This document shows, in pieces, positions 21,915 through 34,136 of a stretch of DNA of 64,000 bases; positions within the stretch are counted from its first letter, which is position 1, and the number at the start of each line of letters is the position of its first letter. The notes under the pieces are model-generated. The model did no database searches and had not been told where the DNA came from. It was given only the letters and a program-made list of their open reading frames with translations. The translations under genes were made by a program, and so were the position numbers. Source of the DNA: Ahaetulla prasina (lineage: Eukaryota; Chordata; Lepidosauria; Squamata; Colubridae); NCBI RefSeq assembly GCF_028640845.1, contig NC_080546.1:55005409-55069408 (forward strand), written 5' to 3'.

Positions 21915-22258
21915 TAAAACCAAATGTTTAGCGACTATTCAAAGTTACAATGGACCAAGAAAAGTGATTGATCCTCATAGTTATGATGATCACAGCATCC
22001 CCATGGTCATATGATCAAAATTTGGGTACTTGGCAACTGACATCTATTTATAATGGTTGCAGCATCTCAGGGTCATGTGATCATCATTTGCAATCTTCCC
22101 TTTTGGCTAGAATCATTTAACAACTGCATGATTCATTTAACTTCAGTGATTCTCTTAACAACAATGGCAAAAAAGCTAAAAAAGCGGGTGTGACTCATTT
22201 AACCATCTTGGTTAGCATTAGAAATCCTGGTCCCAATTGTGGTCATACACTGTGTACA
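21915..22258 (-). mobile_element. TIR-type DNA element (MITE), copy 2
   Basis: Reverse-oriented copy of the element at 18005: CACAGCATCCCCATGGTCAT, ATGGTTGCAGCATCTC and GATTCTCTTAACAACAATGG follow in inverse order. More diverged than the copy at 62425. Confidence 0.62.
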
Positions 22259-22839
22259 CATTGCTTAGATGATCTCATCTGATACATTAGCATTTGATAA
22301 GACAATTTCAATCAGCTCAATTTACCCTAATCTTACTTTGAGATCCTATACCTACTGAATGAAGAGGCGTTAGAGTGGTCCCACCTGTTTATTGCTTACA
22401 ATAAACATTACAATTGCATTAAATAATGAGAACTGCTCTTAATGTGAAAAGTCAGAAAGAATATCTCTTTGTACTGTTTGTTATTTAAGGAATAGTGCTT
22501 CTGCTTTCTTTTCTTTTCATATTTTGTTCTTAACATATATATATATCTTCAATATATAACACTACAAAATAGAGCATGAACTACATGGTAATAATGGCTT
22601 TACCTGACATTTTGGGAGTTTGACTGTATTGATCCAATTCTTTTAACCTGATTCTATTTTCTATTAATGTGATAATAGAAACCTATATTTTCTCTGATGT
22701 AACATAATTTTTCCAGAATTAAGTTGTAGCCCATCCTACAGGAGTCTATGTTTTATCTTAAATATTGAAAGACAGTTCATGTTTAAAAACTACAGAACAA
22801 CCTTTGAACATTTCTTTGTAAACAGAAATTCGATCATTT

Positions 22840-23440
22840 GTTCAACTGACTCTCTTTAAGAAAAATAATTTACCACCATTTGGTTAGCCAAAATGTTCAA
22901 AAATATGTCTAGTAAATGTTGGAAATGTAAGCAAAAATCTGACACATATTTTATCGAGTCCATCTGTAGTGGACTTGTGTTAAAGCAAAAGAAAAAGAAA
23001 AAGAAAAAAGTGGGGGGGGATACACATTTGTCTAGAAAAGATGTCAGGAAAACATGGAGATCTTAAACTTGAACTTTTTGATTAGGTATAGTATCAGAAA
23101 AATTGATAAACAAAGTGTATATTAATATTGCATGTATTAACAGAAGCAAGGATTGTATTTGCACAGCATTGGAACAATGAAAAAATACCACTAAATGAAG
23201 AGATAATTAAGATATTGGACTGTGTAGAAATGGACAGACTTATAATGAAGATTAAACAGAAAGAAGATGCAAAATACTACCAAACATGGAATTTATTTAA
23301 TCAATGGTTGGAAAAAAAGAGTAAAGATTAGGAATATAATTTGCATTGTTAAGCAAACAAAACAACTTAGACAACATGATGATTATTAAGTACTAATGAA
23401 ATGTAATTATAGAAAATTAATAAAACTTTATTAAAAATAA
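22840..23440 (+). mobile_element. L1-type LINE, ORF2 C-terminus and 3' end
   Basis: The extreme 3' end of a LINE-1-like element. MFKNMSSKCWKCKQKSDTYF at about 22892-22952 matches the Cys-rich C-terminal motif of L1 ORF2 proteins. The frame at 23128-23331 (ARIVFAQHWNNEKIP, MDRLIMKIKQKEDAKYYQTW) matches the end of reptilian L1 ORF2. A frame break near 22980 (A-rich, then a G-run) separates them. It is followed by an AT-rich 3' UTR. The rest of L1 is lost by 5' truncation. This is the only L1 seen here. Confidence 0.68.
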
Positions 23441-24667
23441 TAATTTCACCCACTTTTAGTATCTTTATATACTTGAATGTGTTTCATTTTGCTTATTCCT
23501 ATCTCAGATCACAACTAATGACTTAAAGAGACTTTTTAAGTAATCCAACCAGCATTATGCCAAGATAGCAATAAAGAAGACGGGTTTTATATCTCCATAT
23601 TAATGGTAGGGTGATGCTCTGATAAGGCAAATGGTATTAGTCAAAGTTCTGAAACAAAATATAGCTGTGGGTAATTAAATATTTTCAAAATATTCATTCG
23701 TTGTATTATTTGGGGGCATAGTTACTAATGTTATGAGAAAATATGTTGTTTTTGTTTAGTTTATTTTGGACCTTATAACCTTTCTTATAAGTTTGGACTT
23801 GGATAAAGCTCATTAAAAATTAAATTGCGTATTATAACTTAACATCAATTTCCACTTTGATCAGAAAGCACAGTAGCTTTCCTAAATAGTTTAACCTATA
23901 AAATATCTCAGTAATGAGAAAAGATGAGGCAAGTTTAACAATTTCAGTACCCAAACTAAAGCTATAGAAATATATAGACATTAATTTGTAGCAACAGTTA
24001 TATGAAAAGTCAGGCAAATTAAACTCTACCTAATTAATCTGCCTTTGTACTTATAGCTTTCCCCCATACATTTCTAAATTTGCTGATTAGTCCTGAACAA
24101 TTACCTTAATCTGTATTATGCCTTTGAGGCACAGAAACACATACAGGTTCATGAACACTACCAGATATATATGAAACTTGGGCTATCATTGCACATACTA
24201 TTCCCATACATTATTCCTGTATATGTCACTCATATATAGGATACCATTTAATGAGGGTCAGCCATGCACATTGTGGAATGGTCAGTACTGGCACTAAGAC
24301 TAGCATTCACAGTCTTGCTTTTGCTTTTTAGTACACAGAAGCATAACACCTTAATACGGTAGTGTCTTTGGCTGAGTAATATAATGAAGACATTTGTATT
24401 TATTATCTGACAATTCAGTAACATCTGTTGTTACAGTGGATGCTACCCAAACCAGATCACAAAAAAGGGATCACTATCTGTACAGTAAGACAAGACATAA
24501 ATACAAATGGTTATGTGAACTTAAAAGCACAATATCTATTTCTTTAAAAGCAAGTCACACTGAATGGAATTCTATGCAGATTTATTTCAGAAAGAATATT
24601 ATCAATTATGAGCTACTTCGATGTAGTCAAGGCATCAAGTTAAAAACTTCTGGATGCAAAACTAACT
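23441..24667. other. AT-rich unique DNA, no gene seen
   Basis: No known repeat or motif seen. Confidence 0.5.
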
Positions 24668-24800
24668 TATGTCAGTCACTTTCTCTTAGTCTTAAGAAAG
24701 ATGCAATGGCAAACCACTTCTGAAAAATCTTGCCAAAAAAACTGTAGGAATTTGTCCAGGTAGTCTTTGACAATTGAACAGGATGAATGGAAGAAAAAAA
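24668..24800 (+). mobile_element. tRNA-derived SINE, 3' half
   Basis: CAATGGCAAACCACTTCTGA, AAATCTTGCCA and GTCCAGGTAGTCTTTGACAA match the 3' body of a common squamate tRNA-derived SINE. The tRNA-like head is missing. Confidence 0.62.
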
Positions 24801-27029
24801 AGGCAATTACAATTTGACTTAGTTACTTCATATTCACTTGATGGGTGGAATTCTACTTAAAGTGCTCTAATGGCTGTTTATCCTTCCATGCTCTTTAACA
24901 TAGTTTGGTATTGTTAAAACATACATTTTGCTTGAATTTCTTTGGATATTCTACACAAAGAAAGCCTCAGATTTTTTTTAAAAAAATGAAGGTATTGGTA
25001 TAATTTGACAAAGGTTGGAGTTATAAGAATATTTGTGAAAAAAATTGAACAAAACACGATCAAGGTATCTGAAACTCTGTCTAGACTTTATTTCAAAATG
25101 CATGAAACATATAAAACCTAAAAATCTTATCTATGCACGAGAATAAGTAATAGTTGACAAGGGTAATCCAAGAAAGATCTTTTTTGCAAATACTAAAATT
25201 ACTAGTAAATATCCAACTGCTTTTGTGTTTCGTAATCAATTCCATTTGTCAACTCATTGCTAAAAAAATTCATGGAAACTTCTTTGACAGGAGGTTATTT
25301 CAGGAATTAATGGTCCAGAGCATTAGACAATTTTGCAGAATATTATTCTTAGTTTTTATTGATACAGAACAGTTCAGAAGACTTATTTTAATAACAATGT
25401 GATTAAGATAATGTAGAATAGTTAGTAATGTATTAATATTGGATGCATTGTAGCTTCTTTTCTGCTCATACCATTCTAATCATCCACCTCTACTTTTCTT
25501 TTGACTCTTTCAAAACTAAAACATGCTTCTGAGATATTCTGCTTTGTTCATTGAATTTTTCCCATTACCTTCTATTCCATAGAACAGCTACATAAATATG
25601 CAAAAACTTTATGATTCATCCAACTTCTTGAAAAGAATTTCTGAGGGAATCAGAATTTTTGCATTTTTGGATTTTGTTTACAAAGCATCAACAAAAACTT
25701 AAGTTATAGCCTGAAGTAAATTTTAACTGCTGTATTCATTTCTGCATATGTGTTAACTCAGAAAAAAAGTGTTATTTAGCTTGATGGAGTTCATTCCAGA
25801 AAACAAAACAGAAATGTAGCCTAAAGCTGAAATTTTAGGTATACTTATTTAGTGGTAAGTCTAATCAAATCCAGGACGGATACATATATGTAGTATTCCA
25901 CGGCTACTATTGAAAAATAGTTTAACAACTACTTTTCTCATAGGGTCCCACCAGATAAGGTTTTGTTGTGCTACAAATTCTCTTCATTTGCAGAATTCTG
26001 TAAAGGTCAAGATCAAGGTAGTATTTTCTGTTTCTGTTCTCCTGGCCTTTTTTTATACAAAAAATGGGGAAAATACAGAAAGACGAAATAACTTGTTCTA
26101 TAACAAACAGAATTAGAAGTCATTTATCTAAGAAAGGGATTCATACCCTGAAGCTTCACAATATATTTGTGCCAATAAGCCTTGGGCATACCCTCTAGAA
26201 TCCCTGGAAAGGTTGCATATACCATTTTAAATTGACAGACAACATGGGAAATAATCATATCAAATTGTTGTAATTTATTCTAACTATATTTTAATTTAAT
26301 TTAAATCACAAGACATGTTGTGCTGACTCCACTCATTTTGTTCTTTAATTTTCAGAATCCTTCTACATAGTGTGTCCAATTAAACTATGTACTATATCAC
26401 TAGATATATGTTGAGAAAATTAAAAAAATGCATTTATTAAGATTAAATATCTTATTTAAATTATTTTATAATACCACTGACAAAATATACCAAAGAAAAA
26501 GAATATTTGTTAACATTGAAGAAAAATTATTTTCCTATTGCAATGATATTCAGCCAGAATTTTGTATGTGTTTTTTCTTGCCCAGAAAATATAATATGCA
26601 ATCAGTCACCAACCACTCATGTATTTACTGTCTTTTATCTCTATTTATAATATGAAGTGCAAAGCTATACTAAGTTTACTCTACTTTCAAGTTTTTAATT
26701 TTAGTCTATATCAGTTTGTTCTTCCAATTATAATAAAGGATAAAATTCTACAATTTCTTAACATATGAGACATCACAATATTGATTAGCAATATGCTGGT
26801 TAACAATCAGAGTGGGAAATCAGATCACAATCCTGTATGTACACAACAGCGAGTACCTTTTATCTTACAGGATCTTGTTTCTGAATAGGTATATATAGTG
26901 TAGGATTCAAGGTATCTAGGTATCAGATATAGAAGACATTTACTGTATGTACAGTAGTTATATAGTGGTTCATGTCTAAATGATGCTTATAATGCTGAGG
27001 TAATTTTTTTTCTTTTTTCTTTTTTCTTT
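24801..27029. other. AT-rich unique DNA, no gene seen
   Basis: 2.2 kb without recognised coding or repeat sequence; ORFs up to 82 codons lack motifs. Confidence 0.5.
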
Positions 27030-27118
27030 TTCTTTTATGTACACTGAGAGCATATGCACCAAAACAAATTCCTTGTGTGTCCAATCACACTTGGCCAATA
27101 AAATAAAAATTCTATTCT
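27030..27118 (+). mobile_element. L3/L2-type LINE 3' tail
   Basis: TTTTATGTACACTGAGAGCA, TCACACTTGGCCAATAAAAT and a short ATTCTATTCT end. About 90 bp only, the most truncated copy of this family here. Confidence 0.75.
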
Positions 27119-27439
27119 AAGTGGCAGACCCCAGTTGACCTTAGATAATCCTGACCCCTCCCATAAAATTAGATTGGGTTAATAAAGCTGTGTATGTTTT
27201 TCAGAAAGCATGTCAGTGTGAGAAAAGCATATTATTTTCAAAACCTAAACCTATTTTCCTGAAGGATAGTGTGCACATAAAAATCATTGATGTTGTAATG
27301 GATAGCAAATAGCCAGACAGGCTTCAGAAACTCCTAGTAGTACACATAGTAGTACACATGACAGGTCATACAAAGGAGTGTTTACTTATATAAAGAGGCA
27401 AGAAACCCCTTTATAGCAAGAAAGAATATGAAAGAATAT
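27119..27439. other. Unique DNA, no gene seen
   Basis: Lies between an L3 tail and BovB; nothing recognised. Confidence 0.45.
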
Positions 27440-27763
27440 GCCCAACATGTCTTATGTTGGGCAGGAATTGCATGACCAACAAGCATGAATATGTAGAACA
27501 ACTTTATACAAACAAAACACAAGGCCAAGCTGTAAGAGGAGAAGCTGACCTACCAGAAATGGAACCAGATATCCTTGAGGAAGAAGTAGTGCAGGCATAA
27601 CCGCTGTAGCATAACTGCAAAACCCCAGGAGTTGATTGAATTCCTGCAAAGTTGCTGCCAAAAAAAAGCATTGACAGCACTTTCTTGAAGTGTGTGGAAG
27701 TCTGGTCAGTGACCAAAAGAATGGAAAAGGTCGGTATTTATCCCAACACCAAAGAAAGGTAAT
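27440..27763 (+). mobile_element. BovB/RTE LINE 1, segment 1
   Basis: Decayed ORF2 between endonuclease and reverse transcriptase. EADLPEMEPDILEEEV at about 27540-27590 matches the conserved EPDILE block before the BovB RT; VFIPTPKKGN-like sequence follows up to 27763. A perfect 10-bp hairpin lies at 27439-27463. The frame is broken several times. It continues at 28601 after an L3 LINE insertion. Confidence 0.7.
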
Positions 27764-28600
27764 AGAATAGAATAGAATTTTTATTGGCCAAGTGTGATTG
27801 GACACACAAGGAATTTGTCTTGGTGCATATGCTCTCAGTGTACATAAAAGAAAAGATACCTTCATCAAGGTACAACATTTACAACAAAATTGATGATCAA
27901 TATATCAATATAAATCATAAGGATTGCCAGCAACAAGTTATAGTCATACAGTCATAAGTGGAAAGAGATTGGTGATGGGAACTATGAAACGATTAATAGT
28001 AGTGCAGATTCAATAAATAGTCTGACAGTGTTGAGGGAATTATTTGTTTAGCAGAGTGATGGCCTTCGGGAAAAAACTGTTCTCGTGTCTAGTTGTTCTG
28101 GTGTGCAATGCTCTATAGCGTCGTTTTGAGGGTAGGAGTTGAAACAGTTTATGTCCAGGATGCGAGGGATCTGCAAATATTTTCACGGTCCTCTTCTTGA
28201 TTCGTGCAGTATACAGGTCCTCAATGGAAGGCAGGTTGGTAGCAATTATTTTTTCTGCAGTTCTAATTATCCTCTGAAGTCTGTGTTTTTCTTGTTGGGT
28301 TGCAGAACCGAACCAGACAGTTATAGAGGTGCAAATGACAGACTCAATAATTCCTCTGTAGAATTGGATCAGCAGCTCCTTGAGCAGTTTGAGCTTACTG
28401 AGTTGGCGCAGAAAGAACATTCTTTGTTGTCCTTTTTTAATGATGTTTTTGATGTTAGCTGTCCATTTGAGATCTTGCGATATGATAGAACCCAGAAATT
28501 TGAAGGTTTCTACTGTTGATACTGTGTTGTCAAGTATTGTGAGAGGTGGAAGTATGGAAGGGTTTTTCCTAAAGTCTACCATCATTTCTACGGTTTTTAA
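27764..28600 (-). mobile_element. L3/L2-type LINE inserted in BovB, 5'-truncated
   Basis: Minus-strand LINE with its AATAG tail at 27764-27779, the 3' UTR shared with 45181 and the C-terminal part of ORF2: VDFRKNPSILPPL, LLIQFYRGIIESVICTSI, WFGSATQQEKHRLQRIIRTA, LPSIEDLYTARI, DPSHPGHKLFQLLPSKRRYR. The C-terminal frame (28040-28600) is intact. The RT motifs are lost by truncation. TAAT occurs on both sides, and the BovB reading resumes right after it (PTPKKGN then TKDCFNH), which fixes the insertion borders. Confidence 0.82.
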
Positions 28601-28702
28601 TACAAAAGACTGTTTCAACCACTGAACCATAGTCTGGGTACCACATGTTAATAAGATTCTCTTGAAGATAACCACCAACAGAAAACTACCTGATGTACAA
28701 GC
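28601..28702 (+). mobile_element. BovB/RTE LINE 1, segment 2
   Basis: TIVWVPHVNKILLKI and NRKLPDVQA can be read, matching the BovB RT block before the GFR motif. The piece is cut at 28702 by a solo LTR. Confidence 0.72.
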
Positions 28703-29094
28703 TGTTAATGTTCTGACTAATGAACCCAACCAAAGCACATATGGCCAAGACAATCCAATCCCTTAATACAAAACTTTATTGAGTTCATCATTTGGGCACA
28801 GATGAGGGCAAAAGCAGATCTGGCTTCTTCCCACACAAACCCTTATAGTTAAAGTATAGATTCTCCTTCCCCCTATTAGACCAGCTCACATTGTTCAATT
28901 GAGTCTCATTGTATTGTTATGAGAAAAAGTCTTTGACTTTGGCAAACACCTGCTGAAATGTCCTTGGTTTTCATGGCTGTCTTCTTGATGTCTGGAGTCT
29001 ACATTCTATCTACCTTTCCCCTCCCCCTTGATTTGTTGGCAAGCTGAGAAGCGATAATGGTCACAACAGCAAAAGCACACTTTGAAACTTGACA
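28703..29094 (-). mobile_element. Solo LTR inserted in BovB
   Basis: A 392-bp insert beginning TGTTAATG and ending CTTGACA, so with TG...CA ends on either strand. It splits BovB between LPDVQA and GFQIGRG. CAAGC (28698-28702) and GAAGC (29095-29099) flank it, a 5-bp duplication with one change. On the minus strand an AATAAA lies at 28780-28775, as expected for an LTR polyadenylation signal. No internal retroviral or Gypsy coding sequence is present, so it is a recombined solo LTR. I cannot tell ERV from Gypsy. Confidence 0.68.
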
Positions 29095-29370
29095 GAAGCA
29101 GGATTTCAAATAGGAAGAGGACATGTGATCATATTGCCCATTTATGTTGGATGATGGAAAAAACAAAAGAATACTAAAAAGACCTCTATATTTGCTTCAT
29201 TGATTATACAAAAGCCTTCAACTATGTTAACCATCACAAACTCTGGAACTGTTTTAAAAAACTGGAAATATCACCATACTATACTCAGCTCTTTCAGTCA
29301 TTATAGTCTGATCAGGCAGTCACGGTAGGAATATAATTTGGAGTCACAAATTGCTTCAGTATGGATGTGG
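29095..29370 (+). mobile_element. BovB/RTE LINE 1, segment 3
   Basis: The RT continues: GFQIGRG, then FIDYTKAFNYVNHHKLW (RT motif A with its Asp) and ISPYYTQLFQSL. A frame break separates GFQIGRG from motif A. Similarity fades at about 29370, so the 3' part of this BovB is missing or unrecognisable. Confidence 0.72.
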
Positions 29371-29682
29371 GCACTAGTAATATTCATAGATTATTTTTAA
29401 AAATGAAGGTTATGTTGTAGCCATGGAGGAAGAATTGGATGTAAGTTTTATTTATATCTGCTGTGAAAGAAATTATTTTAAATCAGAAAGTTGGAAGTCA
29501 TATTTTTTGTAGTTCTGCTTCTTTATATATTTTTTTATTTTGCAGCATTCTTTTATTATAACTCTTTATTTTTACTATTCTCTTCCTTGATTATTAGAGC
29601 TTGTTAGTTTTTATCTTTCTATTTCAAATGTAAATTTTTCGGAAAAAAAGTGTCTACATAAAAACTTGTAGGATTTTATATA
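29371..29682. other. AT-rich DNA, no gene seen
   Basis: T-rich and A-rich runs only. Confidence 0.5.
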
Positions 29683-30298
29683 CCCATGTTTCCCTGAAAA
29701 TAGATCCTGTCTTTTTTTTTTTTTTGCCACCAAAAAAGGCAGGTCTTATTTTTAGAGGGGTGTGTGTCATCCACTGACTCACCCAATTTGTGCACATCGC
29801 CCCCGGCCTCCTTTTTGCTGTCAGAGGCCTCCAGGAACTTCTTCGGCTTTGGATAGTTGCAGCCAGGGCTCGCATGTCTTGTTCCATTTCTTCTGCAGCC
29901 AACAAGGCTTTCCTGAAGGCCTCTGTAGCTGATAACAGAGCTCCAGATCGATCTGGAGTTGTTATCGGCTACAGAGGCCTTCAGGAAAGGCCTTTAGGAA
30001 ACGCTTCTGCAGCCGATAACAAAGCTCCAGATTGATCCAGAATTCTGTTATCGGCTACAGAGACCTTCAGTAAAGCCTCGCTGGCTGCAGAAGAAATGGC
30101 CTGAAGTGTGCTGAAACTATCTGAAGGTAAGTAATAGGGCAACTCCACACCCCCATCCCCACCCTAGCTTAATTTTTACCTGTGCACTCTGGAGTGTCTT
30201 AATTAATTAGGGCTTATTTTGTGGTAGGGCTTATATTAGATGTAAAAATCAGGCTAGGACTTACTTTCTGAGTATGTCATATTTTCAGGGAAACATAG
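29683..30298. mobile_element. TA-flanked TIR DNA element with internal palindrome
   Basis: Ends CATGTTTCCCTGAAAATA and TATTTTCAGGGAAACAT are inverted repeats and both are flanked by TA (29681-29682, 30299-30300), the duplication of Tc1/mariner-type elements. About 616 bp, no transposase, so non-autonomous. The centre is GC-rich and contains a 76-bp imperfect palindrome (29911-29986) plus a related half at 30004-30075. Confidence 0.7.
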
Positions 30299-30544
30299 TA
30301 GAAGCCTTGATTTGGTCTTGATTTCTTTATAGCTAACAATATTTAAATTGTTTGCAAAGTTAAAATCATTGAAGCAATTAATATGCAATTAATGGTCTAT
30401 TAAGTTGATAGAGATACAAGCCTTATATCACTATCTGTTTTTTGGGGGGAAGGGTTCCTTCAAGTAACTGTATAGAGTAGACTTTGCAGGGTTTTGGTTT
30501 TTTGTTTTTTTTTGCAAGATTCTCAGAAGTTATACATTTTTTTT

Positions 30545-30810
30545 ATTATTATTTTTTTACATTTATATCCCGCCCTTCTCCGAAGACTCAGGGCGGCTTA
30601 CAGTGTATAAGGCAATAGTCTCATTCTATTTGTATATTTACAAAGTCAACTTATTGCCCCCCCAACAATCTGGGTCCTCATTTTACCTACCTTATAAAGG
30701 ATGGAAGGCTGAGTCAACCTTGGGCCGGGCTTAAACCTGCAGTAATTGCAGGCTGCTGTGTTCTAATAACAGGCTTCTTACAGCCTGAGCTATCAACTCC
30801 CTTTTAAGGT
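30545..30810 (-). mobile_element. tRNA-derived SINE with CR1-like 3' tail, copy 1
   Basis: On the minus strand: a diverged tRNA head near 30810, GGTTTAAGCCC at the B-box position, GGTTGACTCAGCCTTCCATC and GGTAAAATGAGGACCCAGAT in the body, and the 3' end GCCGCCCTGAGTCTTCGGAG. That end matches the terminal sequence of the CR1 LINEs in the window. Close copies at 50755 and 60390. Confidence 0.8.
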
Positions 30811-33800
30811 CTTACAGCTGTTGTCTGATTGTCTATTTAATCATTTCAGTACTGAAGGATGGTATGTTTCAAAATAACATTTAGTTATTTGCTTCATAAC
30901 TTTCATATCATATCAAGCATATCTGCTTCGCAATGTAACTGCTTGAGAAGCAGATCCAAGATTTTACATCATTTTGTACTATTTTCCTGCTCTTTTTTAA
31001 ATGGAAAAAGAGGACTTATAAATATTTTAGTAAATAAATATCTACACTAGCATAAAATAGTTCCTAGAGAATGTCCATGTGGTACAATGTAAGAAGACTA
31101 AAACAGTTTGAAAAAGTGACATGTTAAAAAGTTGACATTAAAAGACAAAAAGAAAATACTGTGTGGCCTTGGGTTGCCACATATGCATATTCAAAAAGAG
31201 GAAATTAATTTTAAGTTTGAAAACAATTACCATATACATAATTCATATGAATTGGAAAAAACATGGAAACAATTGAAATTGGCCATGAACACTTCCCACC
31301 TAGGTGCCGATAAGAATTTCAAGGATGTTCTTAGTTATGATGGTTGGTTATGTTCAAAAGTGCACATGACCTAAATAAGACTTTCAGTGAATGTCAACAT
31401 CTAGTATCAACCAACAATTCATGGAAGATTTGCACTATGTTTTTTCTTCCTGGATAGAAATGTATAGTAATATATTCTTTATACATTTTTATCCTTTTTA
31501 CAATCATTGAACTCAAGATGTGATAAGAGAACTTGAAAAAAATCTTTATTCTTTTACAAGTCATAATTAGTGTACATTTTGAAACATCCTTTCATTTCCC
31601 TAGATTCTTTTCCTTTGTACTCCTTCAATCAGGAAAACACTGAATATGTATTTAAAATGCATAGTTTCTTTATTTTGGGCACTTCTTTCAATTTCTTATT
31701 GTCTCTTGCAGTAAGCAGTGAGAATTTTAATACTGTGCAATGGAAAATAGTCTGGTCTCTATTTGTTTTTGTTTGTTTTTGGTGCTGTGTTATGCAGAAG
31801 TGTGTTACTATGGTAATATCTGAACAGAGAGAAAAGAAGACTTGAAAGTGTTTATTAAGATCCAAACCATTTCAGAATTAAATGTTGATTCTTTTTCAGT
31901 GGTAATTAACCAGTTTCATGAATTTTGCATGGTCCTTTCCCACAGCAAATAAAGACCTATAGTAGATTGTTCCTGAACAATTCAGCAATTCAACCTACCA
32001 TTCAAAATTGGATTTTAATAAATGGCTCCACTTTCAGCTATTAAGTTTTTCAGTTTCCTCATTCTTTCCTTTTTCTGTATTGTAGAACACAGTTTCATAT
32101 GTCAAATGTGCATATACTTTTTAAAAACAATGCTACGTTTAAGTGTGCCTTCTTATTTTTTCCCCTTTCTTTTCTATCTTACTGGGGACAGAGCATTTGA
32201 GAATTTATCTCAATTTCTCTTGATATAGATTTTCAGCTTTATTTTTTGAGGAAACAAAATATGCTTTCTCGTATAGCTGTTGCTTTTATACATCTTTTCA
32301 ATATTCTAAAGCTTTCCTGTTCCTAAAGAATTTCAGTTTCAGAACGACATCACCATGGTTTCGCATGGGATGTAATTGAAATGTAAGACGAAAGTACTGA
32401 GCGTAGAAGGCAGGTGATTGTACAGTAGTCCCACACATTCCTTTGGCCACTTCATACCTAAACAAAAAAAAAAAAATCTACCTTCCATCTATGCGAGTTA
32501 CACTGAGGCTCTCTCACTCATTAAAACAGAATTGGAAAACATATTATTTTAATCATTTGAAAATGATGAAGAAATTAAAGGAAAAAATCAAGAGGATTTC
32601 TTTTTTGCACAGCAAAAGTGCTTGATTAGTATTAATCATGCATAGCATACTTATTTAACAAGCAGCAACTAAACATGAGACCTATGTTAGTAAAGAGAGC
32701 AACAAGATAAATGTGCAAGGAAGCAGGCAACCGTTTAAGCAGCTCTTAATAAGAATGGACCTAAAACTTGCTGATCCAGTGTAATAATACCTTTATTATG
32801 AATTACAAAATGTTTGTACACACACAAAAAAAGGAGGGGATCAATAAATACTCCCCGTTGTCCCAATTACGTTTTTTTTTTCTCAAGAAGTCATAGGGAT
32901 ATATTTGTTATATTATGATTTGGTGGCATTCAGAAAGCCTTTAGAGAGAGATATTTTAAATCTGAAGTGCTTGTGAGATTAAACTAAAGAAAGTTTCCAA
33001 GACACAACTTTTATTTATGTTGTCTGGTGAATTTATTCAGCATCCAATACTCATTTCCATTGCTGCCAGAAGCCATTCCCTTAAAACATGAAGAAATTAT
33101 ATTTGTATTTTTTTCTTCATTTCATGCCCAAAATATAATAGAATATTAGCATAAAATAAAATCTAGTGAAAAATCTATTTCTTTTCTTTTTCATAGAAAA
33201 AAGGCTATTAATGCTACTCAGTTTTAATAGAAATACTATATTTAAAATAGTGATTTACCTAACCCTTGTGATAGTATTTTAATTCATTGCTTTATTAAGG
33301 GGACATAATTTTGTTAACAAGTATAAGAATATTTCATTACTGCAATAAGATTGCTAATTATGATGAAGTTGGCATTTTCCTCTGTTTTGATATAACATGA
33401 TCATTGCATATGATAGTTTCATATAGATCAGGTGCTGACATTAACATTTCTGCTGTTATAAACCCTGGGAAACATATGTACTTTGCTGAACGCTAGCCAG
33501 AAAACCAATTAATATTGTGGGGAAGGAGAACAGGAAAGTAACTTTCTTAAAGGTTTCTTTTTAAAAATAAGGGCATTGCCTAAAATAAATAACTACAATT
33601 AACTTTTACAAAATGACCTTATGTAGGAAATTTAACATGCAGGATTATAATTGCTTCTCTTTCAGGTAAGTAATCTTCCTTGGATACATTACATAAAATA
33701 ATTTTAAAAGGATGGGTAGGGTTTATATACAAGAAGAATATTTTCCATGTGGGAGGAGGAATACTCTCATTAATGGGGAGTTGGATGTATCGCAGGACAC

Positions 33801-33894
33801 TTGTGTGCAGTTTCTCTATCAGTTCTATCAATCAGACTTATGCTTATAACATTACCCATCATCTTGCCCAAAGAATGATCTTTCCCAGATAACT
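30811..33894. other. AT-rich unique DNA, no gene seen
   Basis: 3 kb without recognised repeats. ORFs of up to 91 codons (for example 31132-31374 and 31570-31845) have no motif I recognise, no splice-site pairing that suggests an exon, and ordinary AT-rich composition. Confidence 0.5.
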
Positions 33895-34136
33895 TTCAGC
33901 AGATAAGAGTACCTACCAGAACCTGCCTGGATGTGGAAGCTAAATAGGGTCAGAGCATGATTAGCATTTGGATAGAATTCTTTTAGATAATACTCAGATA
34001 CAGGCTAGATAGGAAAACATATTAGAAGATAGTAACAAGCCACTTTCATAGAGCTGCCAAGAAAATGACCTGGGTGTGTCCATGAAGTCATCAGGAGTTC
34101 AAATTGACTGTGACTTTATCTTTAAATGGAAATTAA
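33895..34136 (+). mobile_element. SINE with 5S-rRNA-like head
   Basis: GGAAGCTAAATAGGGTCAGA and GATTAGCATTTGGATAGAA at about 33938-33978 follow the 3' half of vertebrate 5S rRNA (GGAAGCTAAGCAGGGTC, GGTTAGTACTTGGATGGGA) in order and spacing. The downstream part (GCTGCCAAGAAAATGACCTG, CATGAAGTCATCAGGAGTTC) resembles the 3' body of squamate SINEs. That combination suggests a 5S-derived SINE and not a 5S gene; it is too diverged to be functional. Confidence 0.6.

Noticed and set aside
28139..28519. 126-codon plus ORF, repeated at 45563-45994
   Set aside because: Both are antisense to the intact C-terminal frame of the L3 LINE; the repetition reflects the LINE, not a gene family.
31132..31374. 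80-codon ORF with lysine-rich, coil-like composition
   Set aside because: No family motif, no splice signals and composition typical of AT-rich chance ORFs.
33938..33978. A functional 5S rRNA gene
   Set aside because: Only the second half matches, with many changes in the internal promoter, and a SINE-type tail follows.
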